Shown: positions 9,260 through 21,358, counted from the stretch's first letter. The stretch: DNA of 64,000 bases from Hypomyces perniciosus (GCA_008477525.1 SPDT01000013.1:109501-173500), one strand, 5' to 3'. The notes: generated from the sequence alone by a model not told the origin. Numbers and translations: made by a program.

Positions 9260-11990
9260 TTATTTTCCAATGGTTCCTCGTCGGCCCTTTTCGCGATCCT
9301 TTCGACCATCGGCTCCTGTAACTCGCATCCAGTCTTCCCACTCTTTACTGATCTCCATCAGCACAGACGCCATGACGGTCGCGCTGGCCATCAGTCCATG
9401 TCCCTCTCCCTCTAGCACCCGCACCTCGCATCGACGCATGGTTTTCCCCAACCATTTGACGTTCTCAACAGGGACTCTAGTATCCCTACTGCCGTGGTGG
9501 ATAATCACGGGTCGAGTAATATCAACATATCGGAAACCGATGGTATGCCGTCGCTCCAGACAGACCAGCAGGTCAACAGCTGGGTTCGCATTTGTCGTAG
9601 CCAACTCCCAGATGGCGTGTGTTAATCGTGAATCGTACGTTTGTTGCCGTTCCAGGTCGGCCAGGGGATCAATGGCCGTGCCCAAGCCTGCTGACTCACC
9701 ACCCACAGGACCACATGGTGGGTGCATCCTGTCCATATTCTCCGATACCTTTGGCGATGCCAAGACCCCCTCACTATTGTTGAACCCACTTGTATCTTTG
9801 CCATTCATCGCGTTCAAGTTTTCCTTGTCCAAGGAAGGGGTCACATTTCGACTCCCTCCACCATTCTCCTTCCCTTGCCCGGATTTCCGCTTCGATCGGC
9901 GAGGATTCTTTGGCAGAGAACTCGTGATGGAACTGCTTGTAGCAGACATGAAACTACTGTTTGCGGCCTTGAGGAACGGCGTTGGCAAAGCCCGAAGGAT
10001 TCTCTGTGAAGTTGGAAGTGTGTTTGACGGTGGTAGGGCCTGAGACGTTCCAAACACACTCATTTGCGAAGGCGGAATCCAGGGGGCGAGTAGATGGATT
10101 CTCCCTCGAATATGCTGAGGCATACGAAGGGCCGTTGCAAGGGCATAAATGGCGCCGGCGGAGTGAGCAAGGATGGAGAATTTCGTAATCTTCAGAGATT
10201 GACATATTGCATACACATCATCTGCTCAAAGGTCAGCATGCACTTGTCTCGACAATTGATAAAGAGTAACTCTTACCAGGCCAGCTGAGAGGTGTCGTCG
10301 TTCCATCTGCGTAAGGCTCACTGTCACCAACGCCTGGTCGATCTGGAGTGATGAGACGGAGCCTCAACGTCAATGCTAGTTCGTCATAAAACGCGGTGAT
10401 ATATCTTGTTAAACCCATGCCAACGCAACAAAAGACGGCTGAACCTTCCGGGTCTCCCACTTCGGAGAACGAAATGCTACGGCCAGTTTGGGGATGTCGA
10501 ATCTTTCGAGACAGCCGTGGTGAGCAGAGGTAGGATTCCACTGCGTCATCAACGGAATCTGCGGATTTAGGCCGCTCATAGCCTGCAGGCATGGGACTCA
10601 GAGCTGGCTCATCGCTGTTGCGCCTGTTTTCTTGGGGGCTGAGTGGCGCGGAGAGACGCTTGAGCCGGGAGCTGCTGCGCTTGAGTCGAAGACCGTCATT
10701 GGGACCACCAGGGCTCAGTCCACCAGAGACCCGACGGTCTCCCATCTCATCTCGCCGACGCCCTTGAGCAACCGAGGGGAAAGGAGCACCCTCGTCCTCA
10801 ACTTCATCAGCTCTCTCTTCTACTTTAGAGTCCTCGGGCTGGTAACTACCAGACACCCTGGGTTTGGAGGAAGAGGAGTGCTCATCAACATCGTATAAGA
10901 AAGTCTTGGCAGCATCAGAGTCCGAATGCCGATGTCCCTTCTTGGCTTCGTTGCGACTCCGGGCAGGCTCGTCTGCCTCGGGGATAATGTCGCTAATAGC
11001 TCCATCGCTGTCCCTTTTTGGTCGCCTTGTGTTCGCTCGTTTCTTACCCGAGCTGGTCTTCCTCAAGCTAGAGTCCCGGGTCGGGATTTGACGCGGGCCG
11101 TCTGCAGCCATGGCTTTATTCTCACTGACCGTGATTGTGACTGACTCCTCGCTGATGGCAGCTTCTGCGAAGAACTGGTCCGTCTTGCCACCACTGTGAA
11201 CGCTACTAGCACCACCTGCGTTGGGGAGGGGTATAGTCACAGTAGAACCACGTTTGTCTAGTTCGCGAAGACGCTCCTTCGAGCTCATGTACATGAGACC
11301 CTTGTTACTGCGATTTGCTTTCTTGCCCCAACTGTCGAGTGATCGGCGCGGCTTCAGCTCTGGGGTTGGCGCGGACCCACGTTCTATGGAGAGGTTCCCG
11401 ATGCTCTGGGTGTCGTCATTCTTGGACGTGTGAGAGCCTCTCGACGACGGACGCGAGTCTGCGGCGCTACGGACGAGGGAGCGCCTGAGGCCACTTTCGC
11501 GGCTTGTGCTACGGTGACTTTGAGGGCTCTGAGGCGCGGTCAAAGGCGAGAAGCCGCTCGGGGGTCTCGCGGTGCGGATGACGGGGGGGCTGGCGGCGAG
11601 GTCGTCGAGGGAAGCGGAAGCTAGTTCTTGTTGTTCATCAAGGGCAGGTTTACTGTAAGCTCCGTAGTCGACTCCAAAGCTTCCAGAACTGCGTCTCGGG
11701 TTGGCGATGGGAGTCACACCAATGTTGGGACTGGCGGGAACAGAAAAACTCCGAATGCCCAGACGAGCCTCAAAGTGGCTACCGGCGGGCTGAGCGATGA
11801 CACTGAGGCTTGTGATGAGATTGGAGATGACTTCGGGACTCGCAGGCGGGATGGTAGATCGCTTAGCCGAGGACGGATTGGATGGCAAGGTGGGCGGATT
11901 TCGACGCGAGTGCTGGTGAAGATGATGGGTTCGGGCTGGGATAGGGGGCATTTCGGGTGCCGAGTGGTGTTCCATGGCTGCTGGTGCCAT
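9260..11990 (-). CDS. Alpha/beta hydrolase with long disordered N-terminal region
   Basis: Two exons (10277-11990 and 9260-10221) separated by a 55-bp intron encode 891 residues from the ATG at 11990. The first ~480 residues are rich in S, P, R, D and E with no domain recognised, likely disordered. From about residue 500 the alpha/beta hydrolase fold begins (GRSISFSEVGDPEG, VFCCVGMGLTRY), followed by TPDRPGVGDSEPY. The nucleophile elbow is LAHSAGA with Ser592; the likely acid is Asp818 (HHGSRDTRVP) and the likely base His846 (GEGHGLMA), so the triad is complete. A further ~100-residue low-complexity insertion lies between the elbow and the acid. Substrate is unknown. The intron falls just before the catalytic elbow (WP/DDVYAIC). 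Confidence 0.9.
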
Positions 11991-14139
11991 TGCAACGGCG
12001 ACGACCGCAAACGGTTCTGCGGGCGTGTCTCTGCAGGAAGAGCCACCGCAGCTAACAGCACACTACTGCTACACACCCGTGTGTGAGAGCGTGTGTCTAA
12101 TGTCGTGTCTTGCTTTGATGACCTGGTGGTTGACGGTCCACTGGCCGTCATGCAGGGTGGGATTGGCGCGTCGCAAGCAAGACCTTTTGCAGCAGCAGCC
12201 TTAGTGGTAGTGCTCGTAGAAGCAGCCTTTGCAGGAGGCGCTGCATGAGTCCCCGCGCGCACAGCGTTGGGACCCGACGATCTGACCAATGCGGGTAGAT
12301 CAGGGCGTCAATAGAATGGCTTCTGGCGGGCTGGCGCGCGGAGGCTGGGTCTGGAGGTCTGGAGCTGGCTGCAGTCGATATGCGGGCTCGCAGGAGACGA
12401 GACAGGAGGTGGAGTTGTGTCGATGTTCAGCATTGGCCTTTTTTTGCGCGGCGCGCGCCTCTCACGTCGTAGCCCTCGGTAGTAGTGCGTAGTAGGCCTC
12501 GTAGTACGGGAGATTGTCTCGACTGATTCAGTCAGCGAGAGGGAGGCTCCGAAAGTCTTGTCTGAGACGGGTGTTCAACTGTGTCCTAGACTCTGCTCCT
12601 CGTAGCAGCACTAAGAATTAGAGCCAGCGCTATTACTCCGTCGTAGGCGCAAGACGCGGGAGAGGAGCAGACAGGCTGACCCAGCAGCTCGGCGAGGATG
12701 ACAATAGACGGGAACAAACCAGTCAGTCAGTCAATGGGCAAAAAGAGTGAGTTGCCTGCGTGGTGGTGGACACAAAAGGAGATTTGATGAGGCTAGTCTT
12801 GTGACGCCGCGCCCCTTTCGACCGCTGCCAACAGGAACAGGACAGGGACAAGGATAGCGGTCCAGCAATACGGAATTGATTGCTGCTGCAGCCTGCAGCA
12901 CAATATAGAGCGGGTCACCCCGTCGATCCAGCCTTGGCCTGCTGCAGGACCATTAACGCAAGGCGAAAGGATTTATATTGGCGATGGATCCGCGAATCCG
13001 AATAGGAAGAGTTTCTGTCGTTTTGATTCGGTGGCGCCACTCGGCAGGGATCAGGGACCTGAGGAGGCCTACCGGCTGCATGTTGACCCCATTCCGATGG
13101 ATCCATTATCCCCCATTGCCCCCAATTATCCCCTGTAATCCACTGTAAGCGCAATTAATATTCCGCTGTATGAAATCCTCACAAGAACATGCCAAGTAGT
13201 AGTAGTACTCCGTAGTACGGAGTACGGAGTAGTGGTATTATCATAACTCCGTAACAATGCATCGACAGATCAGATCTCTATGACGATTCATATGAGCAGA
13301 GGCCGTGGCAGATTCTGATGCAGTTCTTGATGGAGGGAACTTGCTCTCGTGTACTTCGTATAGAGTGCGTTCTTCACCCGCACTCATATCCATGAGTGAC
13401 TGATTTTAGCCCCATTCGGGCGCCCGGGACCAACGTCCAACCGCTTCCAAATCCCGAACAAGAGTCCACAATCATTATTACCTAGGGACCAATGATGTAA
13501 TACTACTGTTAGTAGTACGGGTATTCCTATTTTTTCAGAAAATTTCCAACGGCAGCGTTATCAGTAGTAATTGACTTGTCGGCTATGCCGACTTCTTTTT
13601 CTACAACCTCAACAGACTACCGCTCTAGATGACAGGTCAGTCTTGGAAAAACGACAAACTATTTCCCTTGCAAATAAATAAACATAACGACAACAAATCC
13701 AGCGGCGAAATGGACTAAGAGACGTCTATATAACGGCTGAGAAAAAATGTCTAGATTTTTCTTGCTTGTTATTAATTACCGCTGCTTCTAGGCACTAGTG
13801 AAAGTGAACGTCAAGCAACCCTCAATATACGTCATCATCATACTACTACCTAGTGTGAGTCTATGTGTGAATAGTTTCAAGGAAATATTAATAGTAATCC
13901 CAAAGTGACATAATTGTTTTATCAGATTAACCCCCAAGATCTAGATAGGTGGCGCCATTCGTTTCAAGCCCTTAACGGGTTCTCATTACGCGTTTCAGGT
14001 CACGTCGACATCATCGTGGAAACGACAGTATTACTTTAACACACACTCGTATATTTAGGCTAAACAGTATACAAAGAGTGCGGAGTACGCACAGAAGAAA
14101 TTCCCTAGAACTTAATGTCTGCACAGCCCATATCTAAAC
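11991..14139. other. Long intergenic region with dispersed motif cluster
   Basis: About 2.1 kb upstream of the alpha/beta hydrolase gene and downstream of the F-box/ankyrin gene. No coding sequence is supported. Overlapping TACTCCGTA/TACGGAGTA copies lie at 13206-13231 and a TACTTCGTA at 13352-13360. The first ~900 bases are GC-rich and could be a long leader/promoter of the hydrolase gene; the rest is more A/T-rich. Confidence 0.5.
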
Positions 14140-15960
14140 TCATACCACCAGAGGAGTCCACTTCTTCTTTCGTCCTCCCTTTTTCCCCTGCTTCTCAGTC
14201 TTTGTTGCGGTGGCCACTTCAGGCTGGGTGACTTCCGTTGTCTCATGCGACTCTTTGCTCCAGCATTGGTCTGGCTTTGACTCTGAAGACATTTTCTTCT
14301 TGGTACTAGGCTTAGGAGGTGGTAGACTCGGATAAGATTCTTTTACTACCCAAGTCGGGGCTTTCGCACCCGTCTTATCCGGATAGACAGGTCTCAAAGG
14401 TGGTGGCGTCTCGTCTCCCCAGCCCTCAATGTGTCGAGGACGGTAGGTTGAGAATAAGCCGTCAATATGATGCTCACTATTCCACATGTTAGCAGGTCTT
14501 GGCAAGGGGAAGTCAGGGCCAGTCTCAGCTACTTACGCCCATGTCACTTTAGTTATCGCGACACTATCATCAAGAGTCAGCTCTTCAAGGCCGGATTCGT
14601 GTAAGAGTTGGGTTTCATTGTATGGTTGAAACATTTCGCGGACTCCCCCAAACCCGTGCTTTTCTCCCATTGTCCGCGCGGTTTCCCCCCGGAGGGTGAC
14701 TGCGTCAGGCGATGCTCCAGCACTCGCGAGATGATGAAGAGTGTCCACAATCTCGTCTTCCAGGTCCGGGGCGTCCTGTCCCAACGCCTCATGGAGGGGT
14801 GTCTGCCCTAAAGAGTCGGTGGCGTTGGCGTCTGCACCACGCTTCACCAGTCTAACCACTAGATCTGGCAGGGCAAAACGGCAAGCAATATGAAGAGCCG
14901 TGCTCTTCTGAGAATAAGCAATGATTAGGTTAACCTTGCGGCCCCTTCCGCGAATGCGATTCAACAGCATAGATGCAATTTTTCCATGACCTTGAGCCAT
15001 GGCTGCGAAGGGAGGTAAGTATCCTTCCTCGTCGGCCAGTTTGGGATTGGCTCCTTTTCGAAGCAACAAAGCGACAACATCTTTGTTGCCACTGGCCGCT
15101 GCAATATGGAGAACTCTTTGACCACAATGAGCGCAGTCTAGGGACCGCCAACACTTTGGTCCGCAGGCGTGAATCCGAGAAGTTGCCGCGGGAAGGTTTG
15201 GGTCCGCCCCGAAATGGAGCAGTGCATCCACAGTTTGGACAACTCTAGCATCCCATAGCACTATTTCAGAATCTTGCTTATCGTTCAGCCAAGAAAGTGT
15301 TTTGAACTTGCGCCACGGCTGCCGCCGCATTACGGCGAGGTGGATGGCTGCAAACCCGAAGTTGCTATGCGTGTTGGGATCGGCTCCTCTAGTCAGGAGG
15401 TATGTAGCGGTCCTGGGCAGAGCATAGCTGCATGCTATACGAAGGACTCCATCCAGACTTCCGCAGACGTCTTCTTTGGGCCGTGCTACGGCCAGATAGA
15501 GGGGCGTAAGGTCTGGGTAGTCGAACTCGCATTCGTAAATATCGGTTCCATGCTTGACAAGTTGTGCGGCAACTTTTGGAGCATCCTGAAGAATGGCGTA
15601 GTGGAGGTATGTGACATGTTTCATGACCGGGATGAATCTGCAATCAGCGTAAGCGGAATATATTTGAAGGGGGGGTTCACCTCCTTACCCTCTCAGATGA
15701 GAGGCATGCTCACGAGAGACGAGCCATTGCATCAGGTTTTGCGAGTCGTGCTTAACAGCATGCATGAATACCTGCGAGACAGCCGACTTAATAGGAAGAG
15801 TTTGGCATCGCTTCTGGAAGGCAAGGGTGAAGAATTGGTCGGAGAGAGTCCAGTACAAGGGGCGGTTGCAGCGAATGAGTGAACTCAGGTCTCGGCGTGA
15901 ATTCAGATAGCCCACGATTTTGAGCATGAGCTCTGGGGGGAGGTCAAGGAAATTGGCCAT
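14140..15960 (-). CDS. F-box and ankyrin-repeat protein
   Basis: Three exons (15689-15960, 14537-15637, 14140-14476) with introns of 51 and 60 bp encode 569 residues. The second intron has a clear CTAAC branch site; an alternative nearer acceptor would leave only 39 bp. The N-terminus is an F-box (NFLDLPPELMLKIVGYL, residues 3-45), the Skp1-binding module of SCF ubiquitin ligases. Residues ~90-430 carry ankyrin repeats of varying quality, for example LHIAAASGNKDVVALLLRKG and TALHIACRFALPDLVVRLVK. The C-terminus is basic (GGRKKKW). Inference: a substrate adaptor of an SCF ligase, target unknown. Such genes are numerous and fast-evolving in Eurotiomycetes. Confidence 0.9.
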
Positions 15961-16411
15961 GTTGGGCCGGACTCGATGCTAGAGGAAGATGCAAGTTGAA
16001 AGGACGGTTGCGACAGAGGAAGAAAAGAGGTCAAAGAATGGGAATATGCTTTTGGTTGCAATGCATTATGTTCCTGTCGAAGATGAAGGCCGGATTTGAA
16101 ATGTTGTCAGAGGTTGAGTTTGCGTGGGCAAAAGAGTGTTCGGTTGAGTTTAGGTTTGACAGCTGTCGTGCACCCCTGAAGAGTGAAGCGGGTGTGACGC
16201 AGACTCTGAACACGTGAATCCCTCTAGTGAAAAGGTGAAAAAGAATCTCCAATTTTCCGCCATCTCATTTTCACTTCAAAGTTCATTGTTAATCCCAAAA
16301 CAACCATCAGGTGCTGTCTAATAGGCGGCGTGAAGGGGGTAAGATGGGCCACAAAACCCCAGATATTGAGATTCAGGGGCTGGTCCAAGTTACTTTCTCA
16401 GCTTCCATCTT
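15961..16411. other. Intergenic, nothing recognised
   Basis: About 450 bp upstream of the F-box/ankyrin gene and downstream of the decayed permease. No coding signal or repeat was found. Confidence 0.5.
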
Positions 16412-17470
16412 CTATAACCCAAAATCCATGAAGAGCGAAGACAGTGAGAATATTATGTCATTTTCTATTTGATCATGCCTGGAAATGTACACCTCTCCCA
16501 CCAAGACACAAAGGCTCACTCACAATCACGGCAATGTAATTTGTGGGAAGGTTGATTCACGCGAATTCAAGACTTCGCACGTACATATGTTTTCAGGCAA
16601 GAATATCTCGCCAAAGCATCCCTGCAAGCGACGCGCTGAATGTCGTGCTGAAGGCGCCGTAGTTGGCGCCGATGCCAGCTGTAAACTGTCGCCCAGAATA
16701 TCTGGTCGTCGTTGATGGGAGTGTTGTTCTTTTCATGAATGGCTTGCCATAATTGGATAACGCGGCAGAGGAGAATGGTAGTGCCAATGTTTGTTCAGCA
16801 AACTGGTAACACAACAAGTCAGTTGATCATGATCCAGTGTTCCTATTCGCGGGGAAACCACGTACGTTGCAAAGAACAACAACCGACAGGAAACCCATCC
16901 CTCCAATGGCTCCAGAACACAGGCGGGTCATGTAGGACAGGAAGGCCGTGCCAGAAAGGTTAATAGGATCATTGCCAATGAAACTCCCTAAGACGAAGAA
17001 GAAGGCATACAGAATGAAGAAGAGCTTGTGGCCGACCTTGCCTCCCCGTTAAAGCACCTTGAACGCCAGATATCTAATGAGACCGGATGCGTCGATTGAG
17101 ATGGTGATATAAGCCAATATGATGAAAAAGGCCATAATGTCAATTGGCGAGTTCATTGGAAAGTTGAGCCGCACCCAGGGCTTAATTTTGCCATTGTCGT
17201 CATCTTCGGATACATTCTGAGGGCGGTATTGCTTTTTCGGGATGATTCTCAAGTCGCCTAGCGTATCTATGAAGAGGTCTGAAAGCTTTCGAGGAATGCA
17301 GATGGGTATGTAAAAGGGGCAGAGAACATTAACATCTGTGTGGATGGTTAAAAGCAGATGAGCTGGGACAGAGACAAGTAAATTCGCAACCCAGGCGAGT
17401 GCGACCTACTGGTAAGGACAAACACTATGCTATGAGCGTGATAATGGATCACCAGTCTGTGATCCGGCTC
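16412..17470 (-). pseudogene. Decayed ArsB/CitMHS-type anion permease
   Basis: Fragments on the minus strand match the fungal ArsB-like/CitMHS permease family in order: SIITLI (about 17440), PFYIPICIPRKL, then IDIMAFFIILAYITISIDAS and GLIRYLAFKVL (17055-17160), GGKVGHKLFFILYAFFFVLG, GNDPINLSGTAFLSYMTR (about 16940), GAIGGMGFLSVVVLCN, TNIGTTILLCRVIQ, NYGAFSTTFSASLAGMLWRD. SYMTR runs almost directly into GAIGGMG, where intact members have roughly 200 more residues, so the middle is deleted. In-frame stops lie at 17449-17451 (TGA), 17049-17051 (TAA), 16593-16595 (TGA) and 16557-16559 (TGA). At least two frameshifts lie between about 16700 and 16800. A functional membrane protein is not possible. 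Family identity is from remembered conserved motifs. Confidence 0.82.
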
Positions 17471-18639
17471 GTAGATGTGGGATCTTATTCTTGCATCTTG
17501 GCGGATTTGTTAAAGGTCGTCGGTCTGAAGAAGTTGGAAAAAGCAAGGCTCTGTTCGCCAAGTGAGATTTCTATTCCTTCAGCTGGGATATATTGCCTTG
17601 TTCTTCTCCACCCTACAGCTTTCAAGGATTTCTGGTAATACCATGATCAAGTCAGTGTGTAAATTATATGCAATTCGTTGCATACCTAGGTAGTGGAAGA
17701 AGAAGAAGAAAGCGTCGGTTATAAGTGGTCTGGTTTGAGATGAAGCAATAACAACTCGTTTTTTTTCCCGCGAAAACGAAACCTTGGCATTGATAAAATG
17801 CAATTCACATGCCCCCTTTCTAGAGATGGATTGGCGAAAGAGCCGACATACGGTGAAAATAACCGGCAAAGTTCGACTTGGTGCGTCATTGGGTCGGGAT
17901 GTCGATCACTGGCAGTTTTGGGAGGCTCTTTTTCGCCTCTCAAGCCTCCTCTCAACCCACTTCTCTCATCTCTCCCCATTGATTCGCTCTTTTAGGGGGG
18001 AAGAAGGTGGGTGTCACTGCGTATCCTTCGTATTTGACAATTGTTTCTTTGAGGAACGGCCACTCCGTACGGAGTACTCCGTAGGTGGTGCAGACCTCCT
18101 TATCCTCCTCCTTGATCTCGTGCATCCTCGTCGCCTTCCACAAAGCTTCCAGAAGGGTGTGCCGACTCGTAATATTTGATTTTGGTGCAACTACAGCCTA
18201 GTGGAGCTTAAGGACAGCCGCAAGGATTAAGGTTCCTTGGATCATCGTTCTGGTCTGGCCTATCAACACCCGCCACCTCGGACTTTAAGTTGTGATACCC
18301 TTGAACAAGGCTGTACGTACATAGTATTGCTGCAATTTGCACGAAATTATGTTGCCTGATTACACTTGTGGCTGCGGCGCCGACCGATGGATTATGGCGT
18401 CGTCCTTCCCACATCTAAACATCCCACGATATCGTTAGAAGGAAATCTGATTTATCAGAGGTTTGGGTCATAATGATGTGGATGCATGCATTGTTCCAGG
18501 TTCCATTGATCCATACTTCCAGCCCTACAGAACCCACCATCCAATTATATAGCACCTGAGACCGCCAACTGTTATGCCAGCACTGTCTGAGTAATCTTGT
18601 TTCTGAAAACGCCAACTCATCATCATCGTCTCTCCCTGC
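17471..18639. other. Intergenic between two pseudogenes, nothing recognised
   Basis: About 1.2 kb with only short open frames of no recognisable family. Overlapping TACGGAGTA and TACTCCGTA copies lie at 18068-18083. It may contain further decayed coding sequence that can no longer be read. Confidence 0.45.
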
Positions 18640-19375
18640 TGTGAGCAACGCCACACACTTCACTGGTGATGGTTTGCAAGTCATTTGTGCCTGGCCAGTA
18701 TCAGGCCAATATGGCCCTGGATCGAGGATCTTTGTCAGTCCCTTTAATGCTACCACTGTTCCTAACACCACGTGTCTCAAGACCCCCGGACAAGAGTCTT
18801 GGCTTGGAGACAGACCAGGTTTTGACAGGCCCTCCACCAACAGATACTACGTACTCGTAGCAGCATGTGTGCTGGCTCTAAAAGCTGAATGGATAACAAA
18901 TGCTCGCTTGGCCGCTGCGCTGCTGCTCCCTGCCGTTGCAGCGCTGCATCATGAGGATGAGGAAGTTAGCCTTCGAGCCGCCAAGAAGCTTGGGGACCAA
19001 CCGCTTGATATTCTCCATATTAGGCGCTGTTGATATGGGCGTGTATGGCGTATTTCGCTCTGCTAAATAGGCATCTTGATCGCACCAATAACCGTCAGGC
19101 TGTCTAAGATGTACTTCCATGAGCCTGGTTGCAACACCATCGTCTTATGCGCCGGGCTTATTCTTGCTAGTGAGCACTTACGATGTCTCAGTCAACTTAA
19201 CAATGAATCAACCGACTGACTCTTCCCTTACATACAGGGCTCCTCAGCCTAACTGTTGAATTCTACCCAATCAACACTTTCACTTGCACTCAAGATGGAA
19301 AGGACAACCCAATCTCAAGCGATCCATCAGGTCAAGCGATCAGGGACAACAGACTCTGGAGGCAGACGAAAAGTA
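18640..19375 (+). pseudogene. Remnant of a fungal multi-pass membrane protein gene
   Basis: Plus-strand fragments read in family order but in different frames: THFTGDGLQVICAWPVSGQY (from about 18654), YYVLVAACVLALKAEW and LAAALLLPAVAALH (18845-18950), AVDMGVYGVFRSA then, after a frameshift, IGILIAPITVRLSKMYF (19025-19120), and after an intron-like gap LLSLTVEFYPINTFTCTQDG (about 19238-19305). I recognise these as blocks of a common Pezizomycotina membrane-protein family of unknown function, from memory. The segment between AALH and AVDM is not recognisable and reading frames shift, so it is broken. It lies next to the decayed permease in the opposite orientation. Confidence 0.6.
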
Positions 19376-20347
19376 GCCAATATGTTCATCGCCTTTGGCA
19401 ATTCTCTCGGTACTGCGGCACAATACTAGTTCGACGATTCTGAGTTCAAGCGCGGCAGAGCAGTCGACTTCCCCGAGATCCCTATCGCCATTGCGTTCTC
19501 AATATCCTCATCCACAGTTTCCATCCCTTCCCAGGTAACGTGCCAGCACAGCGTCTGTTGAAAGACCTTCGTTCGAGAATCGCATTGTTGACTCATAATC
19601 CCCGACCGTCCAAACTCGAGGAAAACGGCGAGCACGGCGAGATAGTCTTGAAGTTCCGTCTCCAGCTCATCATAACGATTTGCAGGTCCACTATTCCGAG
19701 CCAACAGAACCTACAGTCATCATAAGCGGAGGGCGAGGCTCACCACCTAGTTCGAAGGACCAGATGATGAATCTGCTTCTTCCTTTGCACCAACTACCAC
19801 CCACCCGACCATCTCTTCTTCCTCTGAACGCGTTACACCACCAGCGACCACTTCTCTGCCCCCTTCGCCGCAATACTGAAACGTTCTGTTGACCATACAC
19901 GAAATAAGCATCTTGAACTATAGCGATTTTTTAACAGACTGCATCAATAGACAGGGTCGGCGGTTTTTTTTTTAAATCTGCGATAACGGAGTGCCTTGCA
20001 ACGCTGAGTGGCTAAGCACAAGCAACTGTGAAGATGGCTTCAGACTACGAAGTATCGCCACTCGCTCTTAGACTTGTCGATCCCGCCCATCGACGTCATA
20101 ACATAAACCACCTACGCACGACAAAAAATACCTGCCGTTACGAAGTACACATCAATAAAACAGGATTCATGATTATTTCCGAAAATAACTTGAGTTGATT
20201 GATATCTCATTAATACTATTTTCCACTTTATGCTCACTTCCTATCTCCAAGGTCCACCACCCTACAATAATCGATTTACGCCACAACCACCACTCAAAAC
20301 AACAACAATATCATCACATCTCCTATATCCAAAAAAGGGCGTTCAAA
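19376..20347. other. Intergenic with one coding-like minus-strand fragment
   Basis: A minus-strand open frame at 19426-19704 (opening with TTG) has protein-like composition (RYDELETELQDYLAVLAVFL, GMETVDEDIENAMAIGISGK) and could be the last exon of a small or decayed gene; I do not recognise it, and an upstream exon could not be assigned with confidence. The remainder is A/T-rich leader sequence for the downstream gene, with TACGAAGTA at 20046-20054 and 20139-20147. Confidence 0.4.
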
Positions 20348-21358
20348 ATGGACCTCCTACTCTCCATCCCCATCGTCTCGTACCTCATCTCCCCTTCCCT
20401 CACATCTTCCTGGTCAACCTCCCTCAACATCCTCTTCTTCTACATGACCTGGTCCACCCTCGTCCTCTCACACCCGCCTCTCACGGTACACATTGTCGGC
20501 ATTCTGGCCATCCGCATCATATTCTTCCTCATACCCTCTCTCTTTACACTACTCTTTGACATCTCCCTCCCCAGTCTCGCCGAGGGTATCAAACACGGTG
20601 GTCGAAGCGCTTTACCCCCACGGCATGTCCGCGCTTTAACAAAACTCCTGGCTCTGGTGCTGTTTAACATTATTTCCATGACGGCAACGGAAGGGCTGTT
20701 GAGTTTTGCTTTTGGATGTGTGTTTAAGACGCCAGAGTTCAAGACGAGTACGACGTTGCCGCTCCCGTGGCAGATGCTCAAACACATGCTCATCCTGCTC
20801 GCCTCACGCGAGACTCTCAACTACTACATCCATCGCTTCATCCTCCACGGCAAATCATATACATCAACCTACCACAACACCTTTGCGCATTCAAAAACCA
20901 GCGCTCCATTCAGCCTCCAGCTCATGGCTGACCATCCTCTCCCTCTTCTCCTCCATCGCCTCCTCCCTTGCTATCTCCCATCCATACTCCTCCGCCCCCA
21001 CCTCCTCACGTACTTGCTCCTCGTCACTCTGTGCACCGTGGAGGAAACGCTAGCTATGTCTGGTTACACCATCGTCCCGGGTATCATCATGAGCGGCATC
21101 GCTCAGCGTGCGGCGATTCATTATGCAGGACGGGGAGCTTCTAATTTTGGATCTTGGGGAATTCTCGACTGGATGCTTGGGACGAGTCCTGGGAGGGGTG
21201 TGCTCGAGGATGTGAAGAGCGAGGCGGATAAGCATCGTTTGGACGAACGGTCTGTTGAGAAAGCAGATCAGGGTGTTGGGATTGTGCAAGATAGTGTGGA
21301 TACGTTGATGGAAGGCATTAGGATTCGGAGTGGTAATACGAAAGGAAATAAGCGATAG
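20348..21358 (+). CDS. Fatty acid hydroxylase/sterol desaturase superfamily protein
   Basis: A single exon encodes 336 residues from the first ATG (20348); the open frame continues upstream without a better start. The protein has several hydrophobic segments (residues 1-60, 70-100, 115-140, 220-255), as expected of an ER membrane enzyme. Histidine motifs are HRFILH, YHNTFAHS, DHPLPLLLH and IHYAGRGASNFG followed by GILDWMLGT, the order seen in the di-iron hydroxylase family, though spacings differ from the textbook HxxHH form. The C-terminal ~60 residues are hydrophilic. Substrate is unknown; a lipid or sterol-like compound is inferred from the family. Confidence 0.82.
   Translation: MDLLLSIPIVSYLISPSLTSSWSTSLNILFFYMTWSTLVLSHPPLTVHIVGILAIRIIFFLIPSLFTLLFDISLPSLAEGIKHGGRSALPPRHVRALTKLLALVLFNIISMTATEGLLSFAFGCVFKTPEFKTSTTLPLPWQMLKHMLILLASRETLNYYIHRFILHGKSYTSTYHNTFAHSKTSAPFSLQLMADHPLPLLLHRLLPCYLPSILLRPHLLTYLLLVTLCTVEETLAMSGYTIVPGIIMSGIAQRAAIHYAGRGASNFGSWGILDWMLGTSPGRGVLEDVKSEADKHRLDERSVEKADQGVGIVQDSVDTLMEGIRIRSGNTKGNKR

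Noticed and set aside
9207..10043. 278-codon open frame antisense to the alpha/beta hydrolase
   Set aside because: No domain; it lies opposite a conserved exon containing the catalytic triad.
14477..14497. Alternative acceptor for the last F-box/ankyrin intron at CCAAG
   Set aside because: It is also in frame but would leave a 39-bp intron without a branch site; the acceptor at 14477 follows a CTAAC branch site.
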